A program made the position numbers and the translations under genes. Shown in pieces: positions 16,908-27,101 of a DNA stretch of 64,000 bases (positions within the stretch are counted from its first letter, which is position 1; every line of letters begins with the position of its first letter). The stretch is taken from positions 2,914,001 to 2,978,000 of the forward strand of contig NZ_CP048788.1 in the NCBI RefSeq assembly GCF_012932215.1, read 5' to 3'. A model generated the notes under the pieces. That model had not been told where the DNA came from. It made no database searches and saw nothing but the letters and a program-made list of their open reading frames with translations. The stretch comes from Roseobacter ponti (lineage in GTDB: Bacteria; Pseudomonadota; Alphaproteobacteria; Rhodobacterales; Rhodobacteraceae).

Positions 16908-17276
16908 ATGGTATCTGACCGTCTCACATTTAAAGAGATGTGCGCGGAATTTGATGTGACACCGCGGACATTGCGGTACTACGAATACATCGAACTTTTG
17001 CAGCCGGACCGGGAAGGCCGCGCGCGCTTTTACGGCCCGCGTGAACGGGCCCGTATGAAACTGATCCTGCGCGGCCGGAAATTCGGGTTTCAGCTCGAAG
17101 ACATCCGCCAGTGGCTGCTTATCTATGAGAACGAAGGCAATGAGGCGCAGATGAAAGCCTGGCTTGAACTGGCAGACCGTCAGCTGGGCCAGCTTGCTGA
17201 GGACCGCAAACAGCTTGACGAGGCCATCGACGAGCTTACCCGCCTGCGCAACGACACCGCAGCTTCGCTGGACTGA
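16908..17276 (+). CDS. MerR-family regulator (first of a pair)
   Basis: 122 residues from the ATG at 16908 (GGGAGAGAGAG upstream). MerR helix-turn-helix at the start: RLTFKEMCAEFDVTPRTLRY followed by YEYIELLQPDREGRARFYG, then KLILRGRKFGFQLEDIRQWL and a C-terminal coiled coil (LADRQLGQLAEDRKQLDEAI). No metal-binding cysteines, so it belongs with the short metabolic MerR proteins such as LiuR-type regulators of acyl-CoA and branched-chain catabolism. It is about half identical by eye to the second MerR 230 bases downstream. Confidence 0.9.
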   Translation: MVSDRLTFKEMCAEFDVTPRTLRYYEYIELLQPDREGRARFYGPRERARMKLILRGRKFGFQLEDIRQWLLIYENEGNEAQMKAWLELADRQLGQLAEDRKQLDEAIDELTRLRNDTAASLD

Positions 17277-17414
17277 CAGCCCCACCCCGGAGACGACCCG
17301 CACGACGGCCCGGACCGGCATAAATCCGCCCGTCCGGCGCCTTCCTGCGGCGGTTTGTCTCTTGTTAAACCGGCTTACCGTTGCGTCAGCCCGGAACCCT
17401 TTCAAAGTGACGCG

Positions 17415-17435
17415 ACGTTCAGGTTACGTAAACGT
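17415..17435. promoter_or_regulatory. ACGTT/AACGT operator candidate upstream of second MerR gene
   Basis: Arms ACGTT and AACGT flank the perfect palindrome TTACGTAA (17424-17431). The TTACGTAAACGT core resembles the ACGT-repeat motif I recall for LiuR-type MerR regulators, but I could not check it. It lies 70 bases before the second MerR start and upstream of the whole beta-oxidation operon. Confidence 0.4.
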
Positions 17436-17504
17436 GAGCCCCTGTTGTAGCAACTGGCTCAACCCATATCTGTGCGCCGAACCGATGCGATGAGAGTGAG
17501 ACGA

Positions 17505-17906
17505 ATGTCAGAGACCTATATGACGATACGCGAAATGTGCGACGCTTTTGATGTGACGCCGCGCACCTTGAGATTCTACGAAGCCAAGGAGCTGCTGTTC
17601 CCGGTACGCGAAGGCCAGAAACGGCTTTTCACCAGGCGCGACCGTGCGCGCCTGAAGCTGATCCTGCGCGGAAAGCGTTTCGGTTTCAGCCTCGAAGAGA
17701 TCCGCCAGCTGCTCGACCTTTACGGCGCGGGCGACCAGGGCCGCTCGCAGCTGATGCGGTCGTTTGAAGTGGCGCAGAAGCGGCTCAAGGATCTCGTGGA
17801 TCAGCGCGATACGCTCAACGAAGCGATCCGGGATCTCAACGACCAGCTGAAATGGGGCGAGCAGATGATCGCCTCAATGAACAAGGCCCCGAAGGCCGCA
17901 GAATAA
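17505..17906 (+). CDS. MerR-family regulator (second of a pair), head of beta-oxidation operon
   Basis: 133 residues from the ATG at 17505 (GAGAGTGAGACGA upstream; in-frame starts at 17472 and 17490 are less likely). MerR domain MTIREMCDAFDVTPRTLRFY, then EAKELLFPVREGQKRLFTRR and KLILRGKRFGFSLEEIRQLL, with a long C-terminal coiled coil ending NDQLKWGEQMI. It is the paralogue of the MerR gene just upstream; together they look like a tandem duplication. Only 32 bases separate it from the acyl-CoA dehydrogenase gene, so it most likely regulates this operon in response to an acyl-CoA. Confidence 0.9.
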   Translation: MSETYMTIREMCDAFDVTPRTLRFYEAKELLFPVREGQKRLFTRRDRARLKLILRGKRFGFSLEEIRQLLDLYGAGDQGRSQLMRSFEVAQKRLKDLVDQRDTLNEAIRDLNDQLKWGEQMIASMNKAPKAAE

Positions 17907-17938
17907 GCCTCAACCACCGACTCTGAGGGAGAGTAAAT

Positions 17939-19720
17939 ATGCCCAGCTACACACCGCCCGTCAAAGACATGCAGTTCATTCTGCACAATGTCCTGAATAT
18001 CACCGGTCAGGAAACACCGGGGTACTCAGACCTTGAGGCAGACTTTACCTCCGCCATCCTTGAAGAGGCCGGCAAGCTGACGTCAGAGGTGCTCGCGCCG
18101 CTCAATGTTGTGGGTGACACAGAAGGCTGCAAACTCGAAAACGGTGTGGTGCGCACGCCCTCAGGGTTCAAAGCGGCCTTTGATCAGGTGCGTGAAGGTG
18201 GCTGGCCCGGTCTGGACATGCCCGAGCAGTACGGCGGACAGGATATGCCTTACGTCATCGGCACGGCGGTGGGCGAGATGTTCTCTTCGGCCAATATGGC
18301 CTTTACGATGTACCAGGGCCTGACCCACGGTGCGGCCTCGGCCATTCTCGCGCACGGAACCGACGCGCAGAAAGACATGTATCTGCCAAAGATGGTCTCC
18401 TGCGTGTGGACCGGCACGATGAACCTGACCGAGCCGCACTGCGGCACCGATCTGGGGCTGATGCGGACCAGAGCGGAGCCACAGGAAGACGGCAGCTATA
18501 AACTCACCGGCCAGAAGATCTTCATCTCGGCGGGCGAGCATGACATGGCCGATAACATCATTCACCTGGTGCTGGCGAAAATCTCCGGCGCGCCCGAAGG
18601 CATCAAGGGTGTCTCTCTTTTCATTGTGCCGAAATTCATCGTCAAAGAAGACGGCGCCCTCGGCGAACGCAACCCGGTTGCTGTCGGCAAGATTGAAGAA
18701 AAGATGGGCATCCACGGCAATTCGACCTGTGTGATGAACTATGACGGTGCCACCGGCTATCTGCTGGGCGAAGAGCACAAGGGCATGCGTGCCATGTTCA
18801 CGATGATGAACGAAGCCCGTCTCGGTGTTGGCATGCAGGGTCTGAGCCAGGCCGAGGTCGCCTATCAGAACGCGCTGGACTATGCCAGAGACCGCCTGCA
18901 GGGGCGCGACGTTACCGGGGCGAAAAACCCGGAAGGCCCTGCCGATCCGCTGATCGTGCACCCCGATATCCGCCGATCCCTGATGGACCAGAAAAGCTTT
19001 GCTGAAGCGGGACGTGCCTTTATTCTCTGGGGCTCGACGCTGATTGATGCCGCGCATCGCGGTCAGGACAAGGACGCCGACGGTCTGGTGTCGCTGCTGA
19101 CACCGGTGATCAAGGGTTTCCTGACCGATCAGGGCTATGACATGACGATCAAAGCCCAGCAGGTTTATGGCGGGCACGGCTATATTGAGGAATGGGGCAT
19201 GTCGCAGTTCACCCGCGACGCCCGCATCGCGATGATCTATGAGGGTGCCAACGGCGTCCAGGCGCTCGATCTGGTGGGCCGCAAACTCGCACAGGACGGC
19301 GGCAAGCATGTGATGGCCTTTTTTGATCTGGTCAAAGGCTTCATCAAAGAGAACGCCGGTCAGGACGCGGATTTCGACCGCGAATTCCTCGATCCGCTGA
19401 AAGCCGCAAGCAAGGATCTGCAGGCCGCCGGCATGTATTTCATGCAGAACGGCATGAAGAATCCTAACAACGCACTGTCGGGCTCTTATGACTTTATGCA
19501 TATGTTCGGCCACGTGTGCCTCGGACTGATGTGGGCAATGATGGGCAAAGCTGCCCGTGACGCGCTGGCGGACGGTGCTGCGGACAAAGAGTTCTACGAG
19601 ACCAAGCTTGCAACCGGTCGGTATTACATGGCGCGGCAGCTGCCGGGCACGGCCCTGCACCTTGCGCGCATTCAGTCCGGTGCGGATACCGTGATGGCGC
19701 TGGACGCCGCAAACTTCTGA
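17939..19720 (+). CDS. Acyl-CoA dehydrogenase, DmdC-type long form
   Basis: 593 residues, the long acyl-CoA dehydrogenase form with an extra C-terminal domain. Motifs: [58 protein letters not shown] and [18 protein letters not shown]. The catalytic base falls at E435, the number I recall for the methylmercaptopropionyl-CoA dehydrogenase DmdC. The sequence resembles roseobacter DmdC paralogues overall. Those act in DMSP demethylation, but several paralogues per genome act on ordinary acyl-CoAs. In this fadA/fadB operon either role is possible, so no symbol is given. GGGAGAG precedes the start. Confidence 0.9.
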   Translation: MPSYTPPVKDMQFILHNVLNITGQETPGYSDLEADFTSAILEEAGKLTSEVLAPLNVVGDTEGCKLENGVVRTPSGFKAAFDQVREGGWPGLDMPEQYGGQDMPYVIGTAVGEMFSSANMAFTMYQGLTHGAASAILAHGTDAQKDMYLPKMVSCVWTGTMNLTEPHCGTDLGLMRTRAEPQEDGSYKLTGQKIFISAGEHDMADNIIHLVLAKISGAPEGIKGVSLFIVPKFIVKEDGALGERNPVAVGKIEEKMGIHGNSTCVMNYDGATGYLLGEEHKGMRAMFTMMNEARLGVGMQGLSQAEVAYQNALDYARDRLQGRDVTGAKNPEGPADPLIVHPDIRRSLMDQKSFAEAGRAFILWGSTLIDAAHRGQDKDADGLVSLLTPVIKGFLTDQGYDMTIKAQQVYGGHGYIEEWGMSQFTRDARIAMIYEGANGVQALDLVGRKLAQDGGKHVMAFFDLVKGFIKENAGQDADFDREFLDPLKAASKDLQAAGMYFMQNGMKNPNNALSGSYDFMHMFGHVCLGLMWAMMGKAARDALADGAADKEFYETKLATGRYYMARQLPGTALHLARIQSGADTVMALDAANF

Positions 19721-19728
19721 CGGCAGTC

Positions 19729-19747
19729 TCGGGGGCACCGCCCCCGA
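19729..19747 (+). other. Intercistronic GC-rich hairpin
   Basis: TCGGGGGC-ACC-GCCCCCGA, a perfect 8-base-pair stem with a 3-base loop, nine bases after the acyl-CoA dehydrogenase stop. No T run follows. It may slow decay of the upstream message or cut read-through to the downstream genes. Confidence 0.55.
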
Positions 19748-19773
19748 CACCGCCTCCCGAAGGAGCCTGCCCG

Positions 19774-19986
19774 ATGCCCAAGCGTTTCCGCCTGACCCGC
19801 CGTTTTCCCGTCGCCATGACAGAGGACGGCTATCGCAGACTGAAACGCTTTGCCGCTGAGGCCGGACTTGATGAGGGAGAGGCGCTGTCGTTTCTCTTTG
19901 AGAACTTCGACAGCGTGATCAACGAAGAGACGTTCGGACATCGGCTGCGTCTGTTCAACAGCGAGCTTGATGCGCGCAGGAAGTAA
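19774..19986 (+). CDS. Small conserved protein with ribbon-helix-helix-like pattern
   Basis: 70 residues, [20 protein letters not shown]..., with GAAGGAG upstream of the ATG. It fits a ribbon-helix-helix layout: a short basic strand (RRFPVAM), a helix ([16 protein letters not shown]), a turn and a second helix ([16 protein letters not shown]), then a basic tail. Proteins with this fold are often DNA-binding repressors or antitoxins. No toxin-like gene is beside it. It sits inside the beta-oxidation operon, 28 bases before the next acyl-CoA dehydrogenase, so it could be a local regulator. This is an inference from pattern only. Confidence 0.75.
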   Translation: MPKRFRLTRRFPVAMTEDGYRRLKRFAAEAGLDEGEALSFLFENFDSVINEETFGHRLRLFNSELDARRK

Positions 19987-20014
19987 CGCGCGAACGAACG
20001 GGGGGAGGACGAGA

Positions 20015-21163
20015 ATGACGGATCAGCAGACAGCGTGGATGACGGACGAGCACCGCATGATTGCGGATATGACCGCGCAGTTCATCACCAACGAATGGGC
20101 ACCCCGGTTCGAGACCTGGCGCAAGCAGGGTGAAATGGACCGCACGACTTGGGAAGAGGCCGGCGCACTTGGCCTGCTCTGTCCGTCCGTGCCCGAGGAA
20201 TATGGTGGTGCCGGTGGCGATTTCGGCCATGAAGCCGCGATCCTGATCGAGGCCGCGCGCGCCAATCTGGCAAGCTGGGGGCACGGCATCCATTCCGGCA
20301 TCGTTGCGCATTACGTGCTGGCCTATGGCACGGAAGAACAGAAACAGCGCTGGCTCCCGCGCATGGTTTCGGGCGAACTGGTCGGTGCGCTGGCCATGAC
20401 CGAGCCCTCAACCGGCTCGGACGTTCAGAACATCAAGACCCGCGCGCTCAAAAACGGGAACGCCTATCGTCTGTCGGGCCAGAAAACGTTCATCACCAAC
20501 GGCCAGCATGCCGGGCTGATCCTTGTGGCCGCCAAGACCGATCCGGGCGAAGGCGCCAAAGGCGTGTCCCTCGTGGCACTGGAAACCGAAGGCGCCAAAG
20601 GGTTTCAGCGCGGTCGCAACCTCGAAAAGATCGGCCTGCATGCCTCGGACACCTCAGAGCTCTTCTTTGATGACGTGGAGATTCCGCCCGAGAACATCCT
20701 CGGCGGCACCGAAGGCCAGGGTTTCTATCAGATGATGCAGCAGCTGCCACAGGAGCGGCTGATCATAGCATGCGGTGCCCAGGGTGCCATGGAAGGCGGC
20801 CTGACGCGCACGGTCACTTATTGCAAAGAGCGCGAAGCCTTTGGCGGCCCCCTGACGCAGTTTCAGAATACCCGGTTCAAACTGGCCGAATGCGCCACAA
20901 AAACCGCTGTCGCCCGCGCGTTCCTTGATGAATGCATCCGCGAGCATCTTGAAGGTGCGCTGACCGTGGAAAAGGCCGCGATGGCTAAATACTGGCTGAC
21001 CGATACCCAGGGCGAGATCCTTGATGACTGTCTGCAACTGCACGGCGGTTACGGGTTCATGCAGGAGTATGACATTGCCGGTATGTGGACCGACGCGCGC
21101 GTTCAGCGCATCTACGGCGGCACCAATGAAATTATGAAAGAACTGATCGCAAGATCGCTCTGA
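20015..21163 (+). CDS. Acyl-CoA dehydrogenase
   Basis: 382 residues from the ATG at 20015 (GGGGGGAGGAC upstream). Standard medium/long-chain acyl-CoA dehydrogenase: [80 protein letters not shown] and the terminal [16 protein letters not shown] with the catalytic glutamate. It introduces the first double bond in fatty acyl-CoA and hands electrons to ETF. It is the second acyl-CoA dehydrogenase of this operon and probably covers a different chain length from the DmdC-type enzyme. Confidence 0.93.
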   Translation: MTDQQTAWMTDEHRMIADMTAQFITNEWAPRFETWRKQGEMDRTTWEEAGALGLLCPSVPEEYGGAGGDFGHEAAILIEAARANLASWGHGIHSGIVAHYVLAYGTEEQKQRWLPRMVSGELVGALAMTEPSTGSDVQNIKTRALKNGNAYRLSGQKTFITNGQHAGLILVAAKTDPGEGAKGVSLVALETEGAKGFQRGRNLEKIGLHASDTSELFFDDVEIPPENILGGTEGQGFYQMMQQLPQERLIIACGAQGAMEGGLTRTVTYCKEREAFGGPLTQFQNTRFKLAECATKTAVARAFLDECIREHLEGALTVEKAAMAKYWLTDTQGEILDDCLQLHGGYGFMQEYDIAGMWTDARVQRIYGGTNEIMKELIARSL

Positions 21164-21253
21164 ATCTACCAGCCGCCCGGCCCTGCCGGCGGGAAATCCA
21201 AAGGGGTGCAAAGCCTGCAGCCCGGCCCTGAAGACCGTAAAAGGAACTGACCC

Positions 21254-21892
21254 ATGTCGATAAAACTGCACTGCTTCGGTGAAAGCGGCAACGCGTATAA
21301 GGCGGCTCTGGCACTTGAGCTGTCCGGGCTGGACTGGGAAGCGGTTCCGGTCGATTTCTTCGGCGGACAGACCCGCAGTATGGAATACCGTCGTGATATC
21401 AACGAGATGGGCGAAGCACCGGTGATGATTGACGGCGACATCCGCCTCACGCAATCCGGGGTGATCCAGGATTACGTCGCGGAGAAATCCGGCAAATTCG
21501 GCGGCAAAGACGCGGATGAACGCCGTGAAGTGCTGCGCTGGATGTTCTGGGATAATCACAAACTCAGCTCTCAGGCCGGGATGACCCGCTTTCTGATGAA
21601 CTTCCTGCCAGAAGACAAACGCCCGCAGGAGGTTATCGGCTTTATGCAGGGCCGGCTCAAAGCGGCCTATACAGTGCTGAACGACCGCCTTGAGGGGCGT
21701 GACTGGATCGTGGGCAGCGACATCACAAACGCCGATCTGAGTTGCTGTGGCTATCTCTATTATCCCGAACCTTACGGTTTTGACCGCGCTGACTGGCCGC
21801 ATATCGATGCCTGGCTCACGCGCCTTTCTGAAACACCGGGATGGCAGCATCCCTATGACCTGATGCCCGGCTCCCCTGCCGACCGGGCCTGA
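21254..21892 (+). CDS. Glutathione S-transferase family protein
   Basis: 212 residues. Thioredoxin-like N-terminal domain with MSIKLHCFGESGNAYKAALA and the glutathione-binding cis-proline GEAPVMIDGDIRLTQSGVI, then an all-helical C-terminal domain with GSDITNADLSCCGYLYYPEP. The N-terminal serine in GESGNAYK is a plausible catalytic residue. A GST inside a beta-oxidation operon may clear reactive enoyl- or aldehyde by-products, but no substrate can be named. AAAGGAA lies upstream of the ATG, 90 bases after the dehydrogenase. Confidence 0.88.
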   Translation: MSIKLHCFGESGNAYKAALALELSGLDWEAVPVDFFGGQTRSMEYRRDINEMGEAPVMIDGDIRLTQSGVIQDYVAEKSGKFGGKDADERREVLRWMFWDNHKLSSQAGMTRFLMNFLPEDKRPQEVIGFMQGRLKAAYTVLNDRLEGRDWIVGSDITNADLSCCGYLYYPEPYGFDRADWPHIDAWLTRLSETPGWQHPYDLMPGSPADRA

Positions 21893-21926
21893 CCAATCTG
21901 GTGCCCTGCACCGCAAGGAGAACAAC

Positions 21927-23138
<1,212 letters not shown>

Positions 23139-23145
23139 GTACAGC

Positions 23146-24096
23146 ATGTCCGCTGATGCGAGGATCATTTACCAAAGGCTGCTGAACAGCATGACGGGTG
23201 CCATTCTGGCGCGCGATTCTGATGCGTGGATGGCTGGCATCGCCCTCCCGCATCAGATGTGCACCTCAGAAGGCAAACTGATCCTTGAGGTTCCGCGCGA
23301 CATGCTGATTGCATTCACCGATTTCATCTCGGCGCTTGCACGTATCGGCGTGACGCATGTGGAAAGCTCGTGCCATAGGGCGCGGGTCACTGAGCCGGGC
23401 CGGATCACGGGGCATCACTCTACGCGGATGGTTCGCGGGGACGGCCATGTCCTGCCCGAATACACCATCACCTGGACGCTGACCCAGGATGATGACGGCA
23501 TCTGGCGGGTCGTGAAATCGGATTCGGCGCTCAGTACCGATCAGTGGGCAGACCTGCCCCATAACGACCTGTCGCAGTTTCAGCGCGAAGACACCGACAG
23601 TGAACTGCGTCTGCGCAAAGTCGTGCAGACCTTTTTCAGCGAGGCCGATAACACACTCCTGAACGGGCATTTTCAGGACTGGCGCAGGTTCTACAAACTG
23701 CCACTGGTTGTCGAATTCAACAATCACCGGATGATCATCAAAACAACCCGGGATCTGCGGCGTGACTTTGAGCTTTACCGCGGCAGGTTCCGGGCGGAAC
23801 AGGTGACAGACATCACCCGTGTGATCCGAACGGCTGAACTTGTCGGTGACACGCTGCTGATGGCCACCTATCGCGCTCATGTTCTCAGCGATGCAGGCTA
23901 TATCATGCCGGCCTGGAACGGAGCAGTCACCATGCGCCATGAAAACGGACGCTGGCGTATTGTCAGCATTCTGAACGCCTTGCCCTGTGAAGACTGGCAA
24001 CCGGTCGGGGGCCCGGGCGAAAACGCGACCGAAAACCGGGTGGACCGGCCAGAGCCGGCACCTGTCACCGAGACCCCGACATCAGGGAGAAACTGA
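23146..24096 (+). CDS. Protein of two tandem NTF2-like domains
   Basis: 316 residues, starting MSADARIIYQRLLNSMTGAI just 8 bases after the thiolase stop. Two similar halves are visible. Residues about 1-145 end in HVLPEYTITWTLTQDDDGIW with RVVKSDSAL; residues about 160-295 end in GYIMPAWNGAVTMRHENGRW with RIVSILNAL. Each half has the helix-then-beta-sheet order of NTF2/SnoaL proteins, so this looks like an internal duplication and fusion. The last ~20 residues are Pro/Glu/Thr-rich and likely disordered. Its place between fadA and fadB, nearly without spacing, suggests a part in beta-oxidation, for example binding or isomerising an acyl-CoA. I know no named function. Confidence 0.85.
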   Translation: MSADARIIYQRLLNSMTGAILARDSDAWMAGIALPHQMCTSEGKLILEVPRDMLIAFTDFISALARIGVTHVESSCHRARVTEPGRITGHHSTRMVRGDGHVLPEYTITWTLTQDDDGIWRVVKSDSALSTDQWADLPHNDLSQFQREDTDSELRLRKVVQTFFSEADNTLLNGHFQDWRRFYKLPLVVEFNNHRMIIKTTRDLRRDFELYRGRFRAEQVTDITRVIRTAELVGDTLLMATYRAHVLSDAGYIMPAWNGAVTMRHENGRWRIVSILNALPCEDWQPVGGPGENATENRVDRPEPAPVTETPTSGRN

Positions 24097-24097
24097 T

Positions 24098-26296
24098 ATG
24101 ACCGACTTTACCATGAAAACAGATGCCGAGGGCATCGCAACGATCACCTGGGACACCAAAGACAAGTCCATGAATGTGATGACGCTGGAGGCCTGGGATG
24201 ACCTTGAGGCGCTGTTCGACGAGGCGCTCGCCGATGACGCTGTCAAAGGCGTCATCCTGACCTCGGGCAAGCCCGACAGCTTTGCCGGCGGTATGGATCT
24301 CAAAGTAATCGCGAAGATGAAAGAGATGGCAGGAGACGACCCTGCGCGCGGCCTCTTTGACGGCATCATGAATGCCCACCGGATCATGCGTAAAATCGAG
24401 CGTGCGGGGATGGACCCGAAAACGCTCAGGGGCGGCAAACCGGTGGCGACAGTGCTGCCCGGGACGGCCCTTGGTATCGGTCTGGAAATCCCGCTTTCGA
24501 CGCACCGGATTTTTGCCGCCGAAAACCCCAAAGCAAAGATCGGCCTGCCCGAGATCATGGTTGGTATCTTTCCGGGCGCCGGCGGGACCACGCGCCTGAC
24601 GCGCAAAATGGGTGCCATGGCCGCCTCGCCCTTTCTGCTTGAGGGCAAACTGGTCGCCCCGGCCGCTGCAAAAGCTGCCGGACTGATCGATGAGGTCTCC
24701 GATGATCCGATGGCTGCCGCCCGCGACTGGGTGCTGAATGCCAAAGACGCCGATATCGTAAAGCCCTGGGACGCAAAGGGCTACAAGATGCCCGGCGGCG
24801 CGCCCTACCACCCCGCGGGCTTCATGACCTTTGTCGGCGCGTCGGCCATGGTCAACGGCAAGACTCAGGGCGTCTATCCGGCGGCCAAAGCGCTGCTCTC
24901 GGCAGTTTACGAAGGTGCGCTGGTACCTTTCGATACGGCGCTGAAGATTGAGGCACGCTGGTTCACCAATGTGCTGATGAATCCGTCCTCCTCAGCCATG
25001 ATCCGGTCCCTTTTCGTGAACAAAGAAGCGCTGGAGAAAGGTGCTGTGCGCCCCGATGGCGTGGCAGATCAGCGCGTGAAAAAGCTCGGCGTTCTGGGCG
25101 CAGGCATGATGGGTGCCGGCATCACCCTGGTCTCCGCGCAGGCCGGTATCGAAGTTGTGCTGATCGACCAGACACAGGAAGCGGCCGACCGTGGCAAAGA
25201 CTATACCGCGACATTCGCCGACAAGGGCATTGCACGCAAAAAGACCACGCCGGAGAAAAAGGAACAGCTTCTGAACCTCATCACCGCAACCACAGATCTT
25301 GACGCGCTGAAAGGCTGCGATCTGATCATCGAGGCTGTGTTCGAGGATCCGAAGGTCAAAGCCGAAATGACGCAGAAGGTCGAGGCGGTGATCCCTGATG
25401 ACTGCATCTTTGCCTCCAACACCTCGACGCTGCCGATTACCGACCTGGCCAGGGCCAGCGCCCGGCCGGAGCAGTTCATTGGCATCCACTTCTTCTCTCC
25501 GGTTGAAAAGATGCTGCTGGTGGAGATCATCAAAGGCCGCGAGACCGGCGACCGTGCTGTGGCAAAGGCGCTGGATTTCGTGCGCCAGATCCGCAAAACG
25601 CCGATTGTCGTGAACGACGCCCGGTTCTTTTACGCCAACCGCTGCATCCTGCCTTATGTCAACGAAGGGGTGCGCATGCTCAAAGAGGGCGTGGAGCCGG
25701 CACTTATCGAAAACGCCGCCAAGCTGGTTGGCATGCCGCTGGGTCCGCTGCAGCTCACCGATGAGACCTCCATCGATCTTGGTGCCAAGATCGCACGTGC
25801 GACCAAAGCCGCTATGGGCGATTCTTATGACGATTACGCCGATGAGGTGATTTTCTTCATGGAGAAAGAAGGCCGTCTGGGACGCAAGGCCAACGCGGGC
25901 TTTTACAGCTATGACGACAAGGGCAAGCGCCAGGGCCTCTGGGAGGGTCTGCGCAAGCAGTATCCGCCACGCGATGAACAGCCCGATCTCATCGACGTTC
26001 AGCACCGCCTGCTCTTTGCACAGACCCTTGAGGCCGTTCGTGCACTGGAAGAAGGTGTGCTGATGGATATCCGTGAGGGCGATGTCGGTGCGATCCTCGG
26101 CTGGGGTTTTGCGCCCTGGTCGGGTGGTCCGCTGAGCTGGCTTGATATGCTGGGTGCCGCATATGCCGCCGAGCGCTGTGACACGCTGAGCGAAGAGTTC
26201 GGTGCGCGTTTCAGCTGCCCGGATCTGCTGCGCGACATGGCTGCAAAGAACCAGACTTTCTACGGGCGCTTCGGCGCATCCGCCAAAGCGGCCTGA
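24098..26296 (+). CDS. fadB: Fatty oxidation complex alpha subunit (enoyl-CoA hydratase / 3-hydroxyacyl-CoA dehydrogenase)
   Basis: 732 residues from the ATG at 24098, one base after the previous stop (GGGAGA upstream). N-terminal hydratase domain (about 1-200) with the oxyanion loop SFAGGMDLKV and both catalytic glutamates, in LGIGLEIPLS and IGLPEIMVGIFPGAGGT. Then the dehydrogenase part with the NAD-binding LGVLGAGMMGAGITLVSAQA near residue 328, the active-site IGIHFFSPVEKM and a double C-terminal 3HCDH domain (ANAGFYSYDDKGKR). It does the second and third beta-oxidation steps with the thiolase. It closes the operon and is followed by a terminator. The FadJ name would fit equally well. Confidence 0.93.
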   Translation: MTDFTMKTDAEGIATITWDTKDKSMNVMTLEAWDDLEALFDEALADDAVKGVILTSGKPDSFAGGMDLKVIAKMKEMAGDDPARGLFDGIMNAHRIMRKIERAGMDPKTLRGGKPVATVLPGTALGIGLEIPLSTHRIFAAENPKAKIGLPEIMVGIFPGAGGTTRLTRKMGAMAASPFLLEGKLVAPAAAKAAGLIDEVSDDPMAAARDWVLNAKDADIVKPWDAKGYKMPGGAPYHPAGFMTFVGASAMVNGKTQGVYPAAKALLSAVYEGALVPFDTALKIEARWFTNVLMNPSSSAMIRSLFVNKEALEKGAVRPDGVADQRVKKLGVLGAGMMGAGITLVSAQAGIEVVLIDQTQEAADRGKDYTATFADKGIARKKTTPEKKEQLLNLITATTDLDALKGCDLIIEAVFEDPKVKAEMTQKVEAVIPDDCIFASNTSTLPITDLARASARPEQFIGIHFFSPVEKMLLVEIIKGRETGDRAVAKALDFVRQIRKTPIVVNDARFFYANRCILPYVNEGVRMLKEGVEPALIENAAKLVGMPLGPLQLTDETSIDLGAKIARATKAAMGDSYDDYADEVIFFMEKEGRLGRKANAGFYSYDDKGKRQGLWEGLRKQYPPRDEQPDLIDVQHRLLFAQTLEAVRALEEGVLMDIREGDVGAILGWGFAPWSGGPLSWLDMLGAAYAAERCDTLSEEFGARFSCPDLLRDMAAKNQTFYGRFGASAKAA

Positions 26297-26320
26297 TCCG
26301 CTCCCCCGGGCCAAACGGTA

Positions 26321-26345
26321 AAAAGGGGGCCGCGGCCCCCCTTTT
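26321..26345 (+). terminator. Terminator of the beta-oxidation operon
   Basis: The palindrome GGGGGCCGCGGCCCCC is flanked by AAAA on the left and C-TTTT on the right, 25 bases after the fadB stop. It can act in both directions and separates the operon from the converging Hint gene. Confidence 0.8.
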
Positions 26346-26393
26346 CAGTTTGCTGCATTCTTGTCTGTTAACCCGGTCTGCTGGTCCGGGGTC

Positions 26394-27101
26394 TTAAACG
26401 GCCAGGGAATACTCCCCGAAGCTCGCGGTATAGCGGCCCGTGCGCACCAGCGCCCGTTCCGCCAGAGCCCTGTCGAGCATGAACACCTCACGCGCCTGAG
26501 CATAGGCCATGACATTGTAGAGCCTCTGGACGGATGAGCGGCTCATACGGGCGCTGTCGGTCCGACCCCGGCAAAAGGCCAGCACTCCGCTGCGCACGTA
26601 AATCACCTCGTCCTGCCGGAAGATCAGACGGATCTGCTCAAGTTCCGGCGGTGGGGCTTTGCGCCTGATGCCGCAGAGCCCTTCAAGAGCAAGCGACGGC
26701 ACAACCGCAAAGGGATCTCCCATCGGATCCCGCACAAGTTCGCTTTCGACAAGCACGCCCTGCGCGGGCAGAAGAATGATCTCAGTGTCATTGCTCAGAG
26801 CTCCGGCCGGGACAGTCAGCGGCCAGAAAGGTTGCGGGATAGTTGTCGCACCGGGCCAGAGCACGGTACGTCGGATGGCGGTAATCTCCTGCAGCCCGTT
26901 GTCGAACGTTTTTACCCGGTTGCCTTCCCGCAGATCACTCACGCGCATCCAGCCTGCTTCGCAGGCCACCAGAGTGTCAGCGGTCAGCCCCTGATCCATA
27001 ACCGTGCCATCCCCCTGCCCGGTCAGGCCGGTCTGTATTCCGGTTCCAAAGTTCTTTGCTGACATTCCAACCATCCCATGCACGATGCTGTTGCGTCGCA
27101 T
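26394..27101 (-). CDS. Hint-domain protein lacking catalytic residues
   Basis: 235 residues from the ATG at 27099-27101, with AGAGGTG nine bases upstream. The middle matches the Hint_2 (hedgehog/intein) pattern of roseobacter proteins: ADTLVACEAGWMRVSDLREG, NRVKTFDNGLQEI, WPLTVPAGALSND, and the late EVIYVRSGVLAFCRG. In active family members a cysteine starts the domain (CFTAGT-like) and a histidine sits in an SPQHRVL-like motif. Here those places read GLTADT and PAQGVLV, so both residues are missing. Self-cleavage is therefore unlikely. There is no partner domain long enough to be processed. It may be a structural or regulatory relic. Confidence 0.75.
   Translation of the reverse strand: MRRNSIVHGMVGMSAKNFGTGIQTGLTGQGDGTVMDQGLTADTLVACEAGWMRVSDLREGNRVKTFDNGLQEITAIRRTVLWPGATTIPQPFWPLTVPAGALSNDTEIILLPAQGVLVESELVRDPMGDPFAVVPSLALEGLCGIRRKAPPPELEQIRLIFRQDEVIYVRSGVLAFCRGRTDSARMSRSSVQRLYNVMAYAQAREVFMLDRALAERALVRTGRYTASFGEYSLAV

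Noticed and set aside
17391-17419. GGAAC...CGTT upstream of the second MerR gene as an EcfG promoter
   Set aside because: The spacing is 18 bases; the two accepted promoters have exactly 17.
18161-19750. 529-codon open frame on the minus strand
   Set aside because: It mirrors the acyl-CoA dehydrogenase gene, has no ribosome site and reads as low-quality His/Gln/Arg-rich protein. It is a shadow of GC-rich codon use.
24992-26314. 440-codon minus frame opposite fadB
   Set aside because: The plus-strand FadB domains cover it completely.
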